A stretch of DNA of 64,000 bases from Cymbidium sinense (GCA_021442155.1 CM038221.1:28115906-28179905); one strand, 5' to 3'; positions 21,660-34,345 are shown, numbered from the stretch's first letter. Program-made: numbers and translations. Notes: generated from the sequence alone by a model not told the origin.

Positions 21660-22460
21660 TATTTATATAAAATTGATATGATATTCAAAATTCCTCTAGT
21701 AAGATGATTCTAAGGCAGAAATGATCCCAAGTCGAAATTAATCAAGATCAAGACCAAACATCTAAAACTTAACATGAATTAAACCTCTCGAATGATCATC
21801 AAATAGAGTATTTATAGTCAATCGAGCATCTCGGGAAATAATCTAACAACCCTAAGATCTCACATTCACCTCATTTGAGCATCCAAATGTTCAAATACAT
21901 CAAATGATCAAAGAATCGCCCGTAACCGTCATGGAGGAGTGGTTTGGATTTTCCATGATTTACAAAGATCGCCACTCTTCCAAATCTATAAATACTTATA
22001 CTCCACCAAAAGAGACTTTGAGACCGTGAAGAGAGAAGCTCAAGCGAAGGAGGAGAAAGTTCAAGCTCAAGATCTCGAAGCAAGATCAAGACCACCGCCT
22101 GACGGCCCAACCATCACCGCCACCACCGGCCAGCATCGACCTCGCCATCGCCAATCACCTAATCGTTTCAGATTTCGCAAGTTGTTCTATATTTCTCGCA
22201 AATGTTGCTTTTCCACCAAGTTCCTACAAGTAGTCCACCATCACCCGCCACTAGAACTATTATAACCCGATCATATTACATATTGTTGTTCCTTTCAGAT
22301 ACCATCTGTAATCCCGTATCTGAAGATTCAGACTTCGAGTATATACATGTGGAACATTTTGTTGAGTTCGTATTTTTTTCCTCTTTCGAGGTTTTCCATG
22401 TTAAAATTTCTGAGTTCTCTACTTTTTAAATACACTGTACTGACTAATCAATAAAAGGCC
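21660..22460 (+). mobile_element. Solo LTR in CCD intron 3, plus orientation
   Basis: This matches, in reverse complement, the LTRs at 25.7-26.6, 31.56-32.4 and 36.8-37.6 kb. Shared landmarks in order: a ttatagtcaa block (21,816), gagcat..caaat (21,877-21,895), catcaaatgatcaaagaat (21,898-21,917), a TATA box ctataaata (about 21,985) and a GC-rich 5' region after it. No internal region or second LTR is attached, so it is a solo LTR. It lies inside the 2-kb intron 3 of the CCD. Confidence 0.65.
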
Positions 22461-22725
22461 AGAACTTTCACTCTCATTTATGGTCTTGACGCAACAAAAA
22501 TTATAATATTTAAATTACAGAAACCACGACACTAAAACTATAATATTAATTTATCTAAAATATAATATAAATTATTATTTTAAATATGAAAATATTATAA
22601 AAATAAATTTAAAAAATCAGATATTACACACATCTTAATAGATAAAAATTCTGTGATATGAATACAATTTTTTTTAAATAAAAATTATGAAATTAAAATC
22701 CACCTGATCTAAAAATGAACAAATT

Positions 22726-22976
22726 AATTCCACCAATTCCCACATATTAATGAGTTTATTTTTAACCAAGCATTGCTCTTATACATAAATTATTAAATCG
22801 CTATAATATATTAAAAATAGATAAGTCTTTATTTATTGATTAATTATTATTTTATAAATTCCACCAATTCCCACATATTAATGAGTTTATTTTTAACCAA
22901 GCATAAATTATTAAATTGCTATAATATATTAAAAATAGATAAGTCTTTATTTATTGATTAATTATTATTTTATAAA
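22726..22976 (+). repeat. Tandem duplication, 131-bp period, two copies
   Basis: The unit beginning near 22,730 (ccaccaattcccacatatta) repeats at 22,861. The copies are nearly identical over about 117 bp. The first has an extra 14 bp or so (around 22,785-22,797) not present in the second. It lies in CCD intron 3. Confidence 0.8.
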
Positions 22977-24053
22977 TTAATCATTAGTAACTAGCAATTA
23001 AATAGTCGCTAAAATAATTATAATGTGAAAAGTGGTTTACTTTTAAACTCAGACACTAATTTGCATAAATTAGAGTATGATTTAATTCCATAATTACAAA
23101 AAAATGAACTAATTTATTAACATCCCTAATTAGATTATTATATGTTTAATAAGCTGATAATTATCATTATTAAAAATCATTAATGGTCTAACTTATGATT
23201 TACAGATCTTTAATTATCATTTTAATTATTCTGTAATTAAAAGTGTGTGCACCTTGTGATTACAGACCATTTCTGATGTAGACGCCAACGGGGAAATCGT
23301 CAGGGATCTCTTCTTCTATATCTGCAATGATGACCGCGTCATCGATCTCATCCACTGGCATAAAATTGCTCTGCAGCAACTCATCAATTTATAAATCAAA
23401 TGAGATTAATTAACCCCAAAAAAAATATAGAATATTATCAGGATAAATTTTAAAATCGTTGATTCCAGATATCTTCGTCAAATATTCTTATCACGATGAG
23501 TTTTAAACTTATTTGCTTTGATTTATGATGAGTATAATATAAATTTTGATTGATTCTCATATATTATATTGATTTCAAAAAATTGACGATCTTAGCAACA
23601 GATCGAATAATCTTGACAGGCGAAAAGAAGAAGAAAAAATTCTGGAGTGCATTATATGAAGTAAATGAACATAAGAAGGACCTGAGAAGGGAGCCACGGC
23701 TGATCTGCGAACTGGAAAGCGATGTCTACAAATGCATCCAGCAATCTACCAGAAGCTTTCTTGATCAGCTCGGCCATATCGATGGTGGCCGGAGGTCGCC
23801 GGAGCTCCTGGAGAAGAGGCTGATTACGAAGATTCACAGACGGATTGATCGGAAGTCTTTAATTGACTGACTGAAAGGGAGATCGATCGATCGAACTTGT
23901 TGGTGATTGATTGGTGGTTACCTGAGTGAAGGAGGAGAAGGAGGCGGCCAGTTGAGCGAATTTTAGAGATGGCGAATTGATCGGAGGCCTTCGAGCCGAA
24001 GCGGAGAAATGGATGGAATTCAAGCAATGCGCAATGGAAGAAGCCGTCGCCAT

Positions 24054-25670
24054 GAGTGGTTCCCTTCTTTCTCCGTCGAACACAACGAGGTTATATTAAA
24101 TGTTGGCTGAATTTTAATTAGGAGCATCTGCAATGAGTAATTAAATAAAAGCAGCATTTGATAATTTTAATTTAAAAAGTAAAAAGGGAAATTTACATGC
24201 ATAGCATAATTTTTACATATTTATATATCGAATATTTAAAATTTAATATTTACAATAATAACACTTTTTTATGCCTAAAAATATACATTCCACTTTAAAA
24301 AAAAATTAATGATTATTCTATTATTGTTGTGATATTGAGGTGTAAAAGAGCCAAATATCATAGAGCTAAAGCACAATTCATGTTCGACTCATTTGTATCA
24401 ACTCGTGCTCAAAATTAGCTCATAAGAAATATATTTGTATTCAACTCAATACTGGTCGTTTTGTTAGAATTAGCTAATATTCAGCTCGAATTGGCCGTTT
24501 GTTTATCTGCTCAAAGGGAAATTCATCGCATAAATCTCATAAATGAATATCAAAATTTTAAGTATTAGATGTATAATTGCATAAGAATTGTGTAATATGC
24601 AGGCTTGAAGATCTCCATTTTTTATTTTGCTTATGTTTTATGTGATGTAAAATACATTTAATATTTTATAAATATATTCTATATTTTATTGATTGTTAAA
24701 CAATTTTTTTATGTAATCATGATGAGTAATAGTACAGCGGTGGCACTTCAGTCGATGACAAGAAAAGTGATCCAAATAGTAATGACTGAGGGTGTAAATG
24801 AGTTGAGTCGAGTCGAGTTTGATTTAATTGAGTGTTTAAGCACTGTTGAGCTTGACTCGATTTGAAGAAAGTTAAGTAGAGCTCGGCTCGAATGTTCGAG
24901 CTCGTTTAAAAAGCTCGATAAATTATTAAATCAATAATATGATATACGATAATTGCAGTTCGTCGCACAATATCTAATATTTTAATTTAATAGCCAATTT
25001 TTTAATTATTTGGCATTGCTTTAATCTCTTTTATGGACACAAAATTTAAAATTAATAAGTTCTAGAAAAAAAATTATAATCTATCAGCTCTTACTAACAT
25101 ATTTTATTTTGGAAAACTAAATTAATAGTTGGTATGGATGCTGATATGAGCTCGAGAAAATGCTCAACTTAGCTGACAATGTCAAGATTAATAATCAAAT
25201 TTTTATTTGATTTAAGGTTGGACATTTAAATGGTCATGCCAAGGCCTGAGGACCAGAGCTCAATTTTATTAATATAATAGATAATATAAAAAATATACTA
25301 AGAGAACAAAGGAACAAACAATATGCCGAATGGCATAATTTTGTTAAAATTACCCTCGGGAGTACCAACGGCTAGACCAAGCAAAAGATAAGTGTAGAGA
25401 GATGTGTGTGTGTGTTACTAGAGCTGCAAATGAGTCAAGCAGGGCCGAGTACAAGCTTGTTCGAGTTCAAACTCGTTTATCATTATTGAGCTCGAGCTTG
25501 ATTCGAGTTTTTAGGATGGTGTTCAAGCTCGAGCTCATTTAAAAAAAATCTTGTTCAAACTTGGCTCAAGCTTATTCGTGAGCTCGATTCAAATTGAGCT
25601 TATCGAGCCGATTAACAAGCAGCTCGTTTAAAGAAATAAACGAGCCTTAATCGAGCTTATTTGCGAGCAG
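24054..25670. other. AT-rich intergenic DNA with dispersed repeats upstream of the CCD gene
   Basis: No gene seen. It includes the CCD promoter side (24,054-24,170). About 24,185-24,320 resembles 760-1,000. Three stretches rich in gagctcg/ctcgagc words (24,370-24,500, 24,780-24,920, 25,410-25,660) look like ends of a dispersed transposon-derived repeat. The last opens with a (GT)n run and agctgcaaatgagtc. None gives an open frame. Confidence 0.5.
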
Positions 25671-25674
25671 TGTG

Positions 25675-26590
25675 TTGAGAAATATAAATGTTACTATTGT
25701 ATGCTAAAACCAAATGCAAGAGAAAGAATTAAATGTCAAGACAATGTGAAGAGACATGAATTTTAATGGAAAACCCTCAAAAGAGGGGAAAATTATGGCC
25801 TATAAGAAAGCTTCCACTATGTATCTGTTTTCTTGAGTACAAAGTTACAATATAATAACAAGAACAAGATACAGAATGATAATGTGGAGATGGTAACTTC
25901 GGTGGAATAGACAATTAAAATTATCGGGGCGGTGGTTGATGGTCAAAATGGAGTGCAATCTTGCTTGATGATTGGAGGATCTTGCTCAGAGCTCTCTCTT
26001 CCTCCTCACTTGCTCTTATTCTTCTCGCTGACTCTTCCTCTTTTTCTGACTCTTCCTCTCTTCCTCTTGACTCCTTCTCTTCTTTACTTCAGCCTCTTCT
26101 TCTTCACTTGGCCTTCTTCTCTCTTTACTGCCTCCTCTTCTTACTGGCCTTCCTTGTGAATAATGAAGGCTATTTATAGATGGGAGGAGGGCATTCTTTA
26201 AATTCAGTAGGCTACACTCCCCTCGATCAGGCCAGATGATTCCTTCGATCATTTGATATATTTGGAGAATTTGGATGCTCAAATGAAGTCGAATTATGAG
26301 ATCTTCATTAGATCAGAGACGCCGATTTGACTATAAACACCATATTTGAGAAATAAAATTGTACCAAAGATTCCAATGATATTTTAAGTGCTGATCTCGA
26401 CGGCTTTCACTCAAAATCATATCGCTGACATCAAGATTTATGCTTTGACTAGTGGTATTTTGAGAGTCATATCGCTTTATTTTTGGATGACATTAGCTTA
26501 ATCATCCAAAAATATATATGTCAAATGCTCAAAATAATGAATTCTTCAACTAAATGTGCGGCCCATGAATCATATATTTGAGAGAAGAAA
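25675..26590 (-). mobile_element. LTR of the local Ty3-type family, minus orientation
   Basis: It aligns with 31,560-32,420 and 36,785-37,622. Landmarks: aagcttccactatgtatctg (25,807-25,826), a CT-rich stretch (about 25,985-26,160), the TATA region ctatttatag (26,170-26,179; ctataaatag on the minus strand), gatcatttgatatattt (26,247-26,263), gactataaacac (26,330) and gatattttaagtgc (26,380). The LTR is followed on its right by a GC-rich segment, as in the element at 31.6-37.6 kb. Confidence 0.7.
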
Positions 26591-26599
26591 TCATCATAA

Positions 26600-27075
26600 A
26601 AATACAAAATTTTGATTGGAAGTAGATGTAGCGTAGTAGAGATTTGAGGTTAATGAATCTACGGATACTCAAAAATTTTCGCCTTCCGGGACTACGGCGC
26701 CTGTCATACCGGGCGCCATCGGCGCCAGAAGGCTGGTTTTGTAGAGCTGGTCTGAGGACGGTCTGGGAGCGGTATGGCGGCCGATGCGCGGGTCATGAGG
26801 TCGATGCGCTGGTCACGGGCCGGGCTGGGCGACGTGGTCGCGGATCTGCCCTGCTGATGACCGGTGGACGTTCGCTGAATCTGTGATCTGGAGGTCTCAA
26901 GCCGCTACTCGAGAATTTGAAGGGTTTTCCATTTTTTGCAGTTTTGAGCCATTTTTTCAGCCATTTTTGGAGTGAGCCATTTTGAGGGTTTTACCCTTTT
27001 CTTCCTGCAAATACCCCCCCAGGGAGGAGAGGGAGCACCATTCCTCCTTCTTCTGAGTGAGGGTCCTTGAGGCAA
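26600..27075. other. GC-rich internal segment of an LTR element
   Basis: Sharply GC-rich from about 26,680 to 26,900, with an inverted ggcgcc motif pair (ggcgccatcggcgcc near 26,714). A gagccatttt word then occurs three times within 26,945-26,985. Composition and position relative to the LTR match 32,500-32,850 of the larger element. Open frames here reflect low stop density and are not supported as genes. Confidence 0.45.
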
Positions 27076-27079
27076 TCAA

Positions 27080-28180
27080 GAAGATCAAGAGGCGTCAGGG
27101 AGGCGATCAGATCGCGCCCACGGTACATACGGGCTTCTTCGCCTGACCGGAGAGGCGAGGCCCACCTGCATAATGTCAGCCCGCGCCTCTCGACCGTCCG
27201 TTGAGGGGATGGCCCACCTGCATATACGTCGTTTCATGATCTCTCCGATCGGCCTCGGACCGTCCGGTTGGTGATCGCGCCCACTGCATATTCGTCAGAT
27301 TCCGTTCGTGTTTGGCCTCGCCGAACCGCTTGGGTTAAGAGGCGATCAAGGCCATCTGCATCGCCGTTTCCGGCCACGCCGTCCGGCGACCGCCTCGACT
27401 GACCCGTTAGGGCGACGCGCCCACTATATACGTCAGATTGTTTCGCGCTCGAATCGACCTGACCGTCGTTGAGGCGATCAAGGCTCACTGCATACATCCG
27501 GTTAGACGTCGTCCGATCGCCTCGTTGACCGTGTGTGAAGCGAGGCCCATGCATACCGCCGTGGTTCCATCGCCTCGATCGCCTTGACCGTTTGTGAGGC
27601 GATCATACGCGACATACTTCATGGTTCTTTACGTTCGTCCGTTAATCGCCTCGCTGTGTGGGTTAGAGGCTTATCATACGCATACGCGTGGTTTCGTGAC
27701 CATAGGATTAGCGCCCACTGCATAGCCGTGGTTCCGGTTTATGTCTGAATGCCTCATCTGACCACCGTTAAGAGGCGAGGCCCACGCATACGCTATGGCC
27801 ATCCGTCTCGCCATCAGGCCTGACCGTCTAAGATGAGGCGACCGCGCCACATATATATATCGTTGTTCGGCACCGGTCGTCAGCATCTCGACCATCTTGA
27901 GGCGAGGTCCACGCATATATGTGGTGGCGCTACGCGCATCGCGGACCGTGCAGAGGGCGATGCGCCCAGCATAGCGAGCCGCACCGTCGCTGCATCGCCT
28001 CGCGGACCGTTAGAGACGATCAAGGCCCACGATACATACGGGGTTCCGGCCACGTTTGATCGTTCATGACCGGCCGCGTTATCAAGGCCCACTCAGACAT
28101 ACGCCATGTTGGCGCCTACCGTCTCTACATCGCTGGACCGTCTGTTAGATGCCAAGGCCCACCTGCATACGCCGTGGTTC
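27080..28180. repeat. GC-rich minisatellite array 1 (units about 57-70 bp)
   Basis: About 16 imperfect units, each with a gaggcgatcaaggcccac-type word followed by a gcatac or catatacg word, then a ccgtggttcc-type word and a cgcctcg/gaccgtc-type word. Starts of the gaggcg word are near 27,339, 27,471, 27,596, 27,771, 27,833 and 27,900, with intermediate decayed ones. GAGGCG and CGCCTC in the same unit can pair as a hairpin. The same vocabulary occurs in the array at 32,890-33,470. Confidence 0.75.
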
Positions 28181-28229
28181 CATCAATGGAGATGGCAATG
28201 TGGAATGCATTTTGGACACGGCCGGTATG

Positions 28230-28860
28230 GCGATGGTCGATGAGTGCAATCTTTTTGCCGATCTTGCTTTGAGGATCTTGCTTTGAGCTCTCTTCCTCCT
28301 CACTTGGCTTGCCTTCTTCCTCGCTCTGACTTTCCTCTTCTTCCTTGCTCTGACTCTTCTTCCTGAGCACCTCCTCTTCTTTACTTGTTTCATCTTCTCT
28401 TCACTTCTTTCATTCCTCTTCTTCTTCACCCTCCCCATGTGAGGAATGAAGGTCTATTTATAGATGAGAGAGAGGCATTGTAAATTCATGTGGTGTACCA
28501 CTCTCCTCGACGGACGGCTGATGATTCCTTGATCATTTGATGTATTTTGAGAATTTGGATGCCCAAATAAAGTCGGAATTATGAGATCTTAGGCTCATTA
28601 GATCCGGCTCGTCGAGACGCTCGATTTGACTATAAACACTTCATACTTGAGAGCTGTTTTGAGATTTAATTGATGTCCCAAAGATTTCAATGATATTTTA
28701 AGTGCTTGATCTCGACGGCCGACTCAAAATCATATCGCTTTACATCAAGATTAGAAAGATTTTGAGAGTCATATCAACTATCATCAAATATATTTTATTT
28801 TAAATCAAAATATAAAAAAATAAAATAAAAAATCAAAATATAAAAGTGATCCATACTTCC
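28230..28860 (-). mobile_element. Partial LTR of the same family, minus orientation
   Basis: It has the family landmarks from the CT-rich stretch (28,270-28,430) through ctatttatag (28,453), tgatcatttgatgtatttt (28,532), gactataaacac (28,628) and gatattttaagtgc (28,691). The portion corresponding to 25,675-25,960 is absent and is replaced by the end of the minisatellite array, so the LTR is truncated at that side. Confidence 0.65.
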
Positions 28861-29520
28861 CCCTAAGTTTTTTTTTGTTAATTTAGCATTACTTTTAGAT
28901 GATATATCTTACATATAAAGCATTCAAAATATTACTATAAATATAATTAGCATTCTCTTGCATTAATTTTTTTAAATTGATAAATTCTCACTCAAATATT
29001 GAAACACATAATAAAAATTCAACCCTTATTTTTAATTTTTAATCAAATTCTTAATAATTTGATTATGTCATTTAATTGTTCAAACAAACGGCAAAAGTGC
29101 TAATTCTGTAAATATTAGCATTATTTTGAGTGGTATATCAATAGCTATATATATTTATTATGTATGCAATTGAGTTATATATCAACTAAATATTAAATCT
29201 TTAATACACATTAGCTTCTTATAATAAGACACAAACATAATAAAAATATAAATAAATAAATAAATCGCCCCAAGTATCAAAAGACTTGGCTTCTTACTGA
29301 TTTATTTTATAATTAAGGTAATGTAAATTTAGTTAATTATTTATATATTATATTTATCTTAAATAAATATAACAATGTTAAGATCTAGCTAAAATTTAAT
29401 AAGATTACTATATTTCAATTTTTTTTTTTTAAAAAATATCAATTTTAAAATTTTAAATATTAAAAATATTATTTTACATATAAAATAAAATCATGGTTTG
29501 CATAAATTTTAATTTTATAA
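28861..29520. other. AT-rich DNA without recognisable features
   Basis: Low-complexity AT-rich sequence. I see no open frame, repeat family or regulatory site that I can support. Confidence 0.5.
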
Positions 29521-30070
29521 GTGATATGATGAAAATTCCTCGTAAGACTAATCTTGAAAAAGGAAGTTTTAATCTAAAAACCAGATCAAGACTTAAAATA
29601 TTAAACTTTGAGACATCAAAATTCCTAAAAGTTCTCAAATATGATTTATAGTTAAATGGCGCCGACGGGTTCCAACAGTCAAAGATCTTACACCAACTTC
29701 ATTTGAGCATTCAAATACACAAAATACATTATATGATCAAGGAATCATCATGAGTCATCCGATGGAGTGGAGTGGTTGATTTTGTATGTATTTACAGACG
29801 CCACTCATCCAATCTATAAATAAAATTTCATTCTCATGAGGGATGTCAAGCAAGAGAGAGAGAGAAATTTCTAAAATAAGATCCTCCAAGACAATAAAAT
29901 ACCACTGATAAATCGCCGCCATCCTCCATCGCCAATCTAAGATCATGACGATTCTTCATCGCTAGTCGTTATTTTCGCTGCTCACCATCATCTACTACCA
30001 CCAAGAATTAAATTTAACTATAATTGTTATTTTATTTATTTTATCTTCTCATAATTATAATGTTATCGGA
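29520..30070 (+). mobile_element. Partial LTR of the same family, plus orientation
   Basis: It resembles the solo LTR at 21.66-22.46 kb: a gatgaaaattcctcgtaaga start (29,529), a caactt..catttgagcattcaaatac block (29,695-29,720), atatgatcaaggaatcat (29,731) and a TATA-like ctataaataa (29,814). Similarity fades after about 30,000. Confidence 0.55.
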
Positions 30071-31555
30071 AAACTCAGATTCAAATAAATATATAATAAG
30101 CTTTTACTATTGATTTTCTTCCTTCTTTTTTTTTCACAAAATTGCTCACTATTTAAACAATTATATTTCAAAAATATAAACTTTTACTCTACCACATTTT
30201 TTAAAGACGAACAATAAACATCTTTATTTAGAATATCTTTTTTATTGAAAAAAATTATAATAAAATTTCTTTATATAAAAATCTATTATATTAGGATTAA
30301 TTTTCTTCAGATTTGAACAAATATTGAATCTAAACTATAGAGAATTTAAATAAAAATATAAGGCCAGAACCAAATAAAATAAGTTGCTCAGAAGCTGTGC
30401 AAGTTAGACCGAACCAACTTTAAAATTTTAAAATTTTAAATAAAAAATTTAAATTTTAAATAACTTAAATCATTTTTATATCAACAAAAAATTTATTTTT
30501 TATTGAAAAATAAATAGAAGAAGCCTATTATATATACGAGTAATGTAGTACGCATCGAATAAATTCACACGAAATTGATTTATGATGTTAATGATGTTAA
30601 TATATATATATATATATATGCGCTAATATTTGTACCAAAATGAGTTAAAAAGAGGTGTTATCGAGTAGTTTCATAGTTTAAGCATTAATCTATTAATTTT
30701 TAATATTTTTTTGATGCTCACCATCTAAATTTATTTGAGCCAAGCTAATTTAACTCAAAAATAAATTGATATTAAGTGTGTGTTTTCGGGAGCAGTGCGG
30801 TGCAAAAACATATGGTTACGTAGTTTAAGAATTACGTTCTAGTTACATTTTGAGAAATTTTATGTGAGAAAATTTTAAACTTAATCTGATAGGGTTCCTG
30901 CGATTGCAGCCAGAAAATTGAAGTTTGACTTCTATAACATAAAAATTTGGTGTTTATTAAGACTATTAGTTTAGCTTGAAAATCAAGAATCGCTTGAAAA
31001 TCAAATAAAAAATTGGATCGGATTGATTACATTGAGCCGAGCTATGAGCCAAAAAATTGAATCAAACTTTTTTTAGAGCATATTTGGAGCCTGGCACAGA
31101 TAAGATCGAACCAACTAAAGATCAAATCTATCTATTATTAAATAGTATTTAATTTATATATAATATTTTTAAATTTGTAATAATAAAATTATTCATAAAA
31201 TTAAGTGTATAGAGTTATAACTTGTAATCTTTTAAAATAAATAAAATATATTTATAAGTATTAATATTATTTCTTTGGAAATCATATTTTTTTATTTTAT
31301 TTCTATTTTTTAATAATCATTTTTATTAAATTCAAGCAACACGATAAAAATGAGCCAACTCAATTCAAATTCTAGTCAAAAAAGATAAAAATGTTTAATT
31401 CGAGCTGGCTCAAAATCAAAACGAGTTAACTCAAATTCTATTAGAAAACGAGTTGAGCTAATTTGAATGATTTGAGCTATGAGCCGATATCGAGCCGCTC
31501 AAAACTATTTTGAGTCAACCTCGGATCGGCTCGAAATAACACTATAATTTTTATA
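30071..31555. other. AT-rich DNA with MITE fragment and gagccgagc-type repeats
   Basis: No gene. The segment 30,785-30,965 (gggagcagtgcggtg onward) resembles the start of the MITE at 39,449-39,715. Stretches at 30,720-30,770, 30,970-31,100 and 31,330-31,530 carry gagc/gctcgag-like words similar to 24.4-25.6 kb. A 24-bp (AT) run occurs near 30,601-30,619. Confidence 0.45.
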
Positions 31556-31559
31556 CTTG

Positions 31560-32420
<861 letters not shown>

Positions 32421-32429
32421 AACAGATCT

Positions 32430-32885
32430 TCATGGGAGCACAATATTGTGACTATAAAAGTGAATGTGCAGATGAGTGTAAGATGCAAGCACGAGATTTT
32501 GAGATGTTATTCTGCCCCACGAGCTCAGGTTCGAGCTTCTGGCTGCAAGGCACCATGGGCTGCATGTCATACCGCATGGCTGGTATGGGTGTGCGGGCGT
32601 CAACCAGGGCGCGGTCAACCGGCCTCGGTCATGGAACTGACGCGCCGGTGGGTCGCTGGTCGGCCGACGGGTCAAGCCTACGGGTCACGGGTCGGTATAC
32701 GGTGACGACGGTTATGACGGACAAGCTGGCTGGATGAGCGAAGGCTACAGGCTGGCCGGGTCGCTGCGGCTCAAACGACGATTTTGATGGTTTTACGGCT
32801 TTTGCGCTTTGGTAATTTTGATCGATTTATCCGGGAAGTTATAAAACCCCATGGGGCAGAAGACACACTTCTTCAATGCCCTGGC
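32430..32885. other. GC-rich internal segment next to the 3' LTR
   Basis: GC-rich and with few stops on both strands. It carries repeated cgggtc/ggtcggc words (32,630-32,700). Composition and place match 26,680-26,900. Not supported as a coding gene. Confidence 0.45.
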
Positions 32886-32889
32886 TTCT

Positions 32890-33470
32890 TCTTCGAGAGG
32901 TCGCTCGGAGTCGATCAAGGCCAGATTACGCCATTGTTCCCTCGAAGAGCAACCGCCTCGTTGGATCGTCCGGGTTTGGCGATGTGCCTACGCATTTTAC
33001 GCCATTGTTCCGCTTTTCCTCGAAGAGGCATCAACCGACGCCGTTTGATCATCCGCTCGAGGCGATCGCGTCCGCATATACGTCATACGTTTTCCTCGAA
33101 CGAGGCATCAACCGCCTCGCCGGACCGTCCGAAGCTGAGGCAATCGCGCCCGCTGCATATACGCGTTGTTCCGCTTTTTTCTCAAAGAGGCGCCAACCGC
33201 CTCGTATCGTCCGCCGAGGATCGCGCCCTACATACATCGTTGTTCGATTTTCCTCGAAGAGGCGCCAATCGCCTCCGGACCGTCGCTCAAGGCACCGCGT
33301 ACAGACATACATCGTTGTTCCGCTTTTCCTCGAAAGAGGCATCAACCGGCTCGCCGGACCGCCCCGTCGGAGGCAATCAAGATCAGAGTTCATACGCAGC
33401 TCCGCCCTCGAAAGAGATGTCAACGACCTCGCCGACACCGGTTCGGAGGCGATCATCAGCGATAACCGAG
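32890..33470. repeat. GC-rich hairpin minisatellite array 2 (units 72-86 bp)
   Basis: Units start with cctcgaagaggc-like words at 32,940, 33,018, 33,094, 33,180, 33,252, 33,328 and 33,406, giving spacings of 78, 76, 86, 72, 76 and 78 bp. Most units contain gaggc followed after a few bases by its inverse gcctc (for example gaggcgccaaccgcctc near 33,187), so each could form a short stem-loop. Both strands stay open for long distances (230 codons on + from 32,784; 205 codons on - from 33,666). The minus strand matches the element's sense and repeats a WRLFE-containing peptide unit. Confidence 0.8.
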
Positions 33471-33479
33471 ACATGATGA

Positions 33480-33960
33480 CGGTGGAATGGCCGCTAAGTT
33501 GGCGAGGGCGACGATGGTGGTGACCGGAGATTCGCATGGTCGGGCGGACCAACGGCTCGGCAGACCGCTGGCAGATCGGCGGTGGTGACCGCGCGAATGG
33601 CGGTGGGACCGCTACGGTGGTGACCGCGGCGGTGAATACGGCAGAGACGGGCGGTGGTGACCGCAAGATTGCGCCATGGTCGAGGCAATGACTACCGACG
33701 ATAATGGGGTGACCGGCTAGATGGCGGCCGACGGCAATGAATCAATCCAGAATGTCATGACAGCGGCAGAATTATGGATGACAGCAACGATGGTGGTGAC
33801 CGAATTGTCCGATGTACAGCGCGAAACGACGCTGCGACCGCCATGTTGGTCAACGCGGGTCGGCATGCAGAATCAGCGATGGCCGACGGTGGCGCATCAG
33901 CGCCAGAAGTACGGGATGACGGCATAGTGGTGACCGGCGATCCCGAGATGGTCCATTTTT
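33480..33960. repeat. GC-rich array 3: irregular ggtggtgaccg repeats
   Basis: The word ggtggtgaccg or a close match recurs at about 33,516, 33,581, 33,616, 33,653, 33,706, 33,792 and 33,927. Spacing is irregular (35-135 bp). Intervening sequence is purine-rich and rich in gcagaat and ggcggt words. It separates the two arrays with a period near 78 bp. Confidence 0.65.
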
Positions 33961-33969
33961 CTTGACCTA

Positions 33970-34345
33970 TCCGGTGTGTTTATCGAGTGTGAACGACGCA
34001 ACTGAAGAGGTTGCAATCAACTGGCCGAGATTTTGATCCATCCGAGGTTGTTTGTCGGTTACTCGGCGATATTAACCGTATGGAAGAGGTTGAATTAAAT
34101 CCACTGGATTTTGACCTATCGAGGTTGTTTTGTGGTGTTACCCGGCGACGCACATGTGTGGAAGAGGTTAAATTGAATCCGCTGAGGATTTTGACCGATC
34201 CGGTTGGTTGTCGAGTGTTACCCGGCGACGTTAACCTGGAAGTGGTCGCGATGTCCACCAAGGACCTTGACCTATCCTGTATGCCCAAAGTGTTACTTGA
34301 CTTCTTACCGATGGAAGAGGTCCGATCAAGTCCCCTTTGGATTAA
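33970..34345 (+). repeat. Tandem array 4, about 78-bp period, with an antisense open frame
   Basis: The word gaagaggtt or a close match starts at 34,003, 34,083, 34,160, 34,239 and 34,314 (spacing 75-80 bp). Each unit also holds ttttgacctatcc and gtgttacccggcgacg words. A plus-strand frame at 34,011-34,355 (114 codons) is open through the array and gives about 26-residue repeats of the form EEVELNPLDFDLSR, then variable. This is antisense to gag. Whether it is translated is unknown. Confidence 0.7.

Larger units (their letters stand above)
20259..24053 (-). pseudogene. Carotenoid cleavage dioxygenase (zaxinone-synthase-like), frameshifted and 3'-truncated
   Basis: Eight exons, with splice sites read by eye: 23,922-24,053; 23,682-23,819; 23,268-23,370; 21,048-21,308; 20,789-20,974; 20,631-20,702; 20,464-20,545; 20,259-20,321. 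Exon 1 starts MATASSIAHCLNS, a plastid-type leader. Later blocks are typical of CCDs: EIPDDFPVGVYIRN, LRFGKVTKDLSNTN, AENHMPVEID, AHPK, ICHDIGVTG, ILDMPLTVD. The His of AHPK and of ICHD are two of the four iron-binding histidines. The other two would lie in missing 3' exons. Exon 4 seems to lack one base at its start and about seven near 21,230; exon 5 lacks one T near 20,911. Introns are GT-AG. The gene stops after exon 8, 54 bp before the EPRV inverted repeat. ENHMP and the HPK context resemble the zaxinone-synthase/NCED-like group; that placement is inference. Enzymes of this family cut carotenoids or apocarotenoids at C=C bonds in plastids. Confidence 0.85.

Noticed and set aside
26016..26282. 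Charged minus-strand frame rich in Glu, Lys and Arg
   Set aside because: Produced by the CT-rich stretch downstream of the LTR TATA box. A similar frame at 28,125-28,438 has the same origin.
27080..28180. CRISPR-like array
   Set aside because: Repeats are imperfect and contiguous, without unique spacers, and the DNA is a plant nuclear retroelement.
32784..33476. 230-codon plus-strand frame as a host gene
   Set aside because: It is built from the minisatellite units, is antisense to gag, and both strands are open because of high GC. Reported as an array instead.
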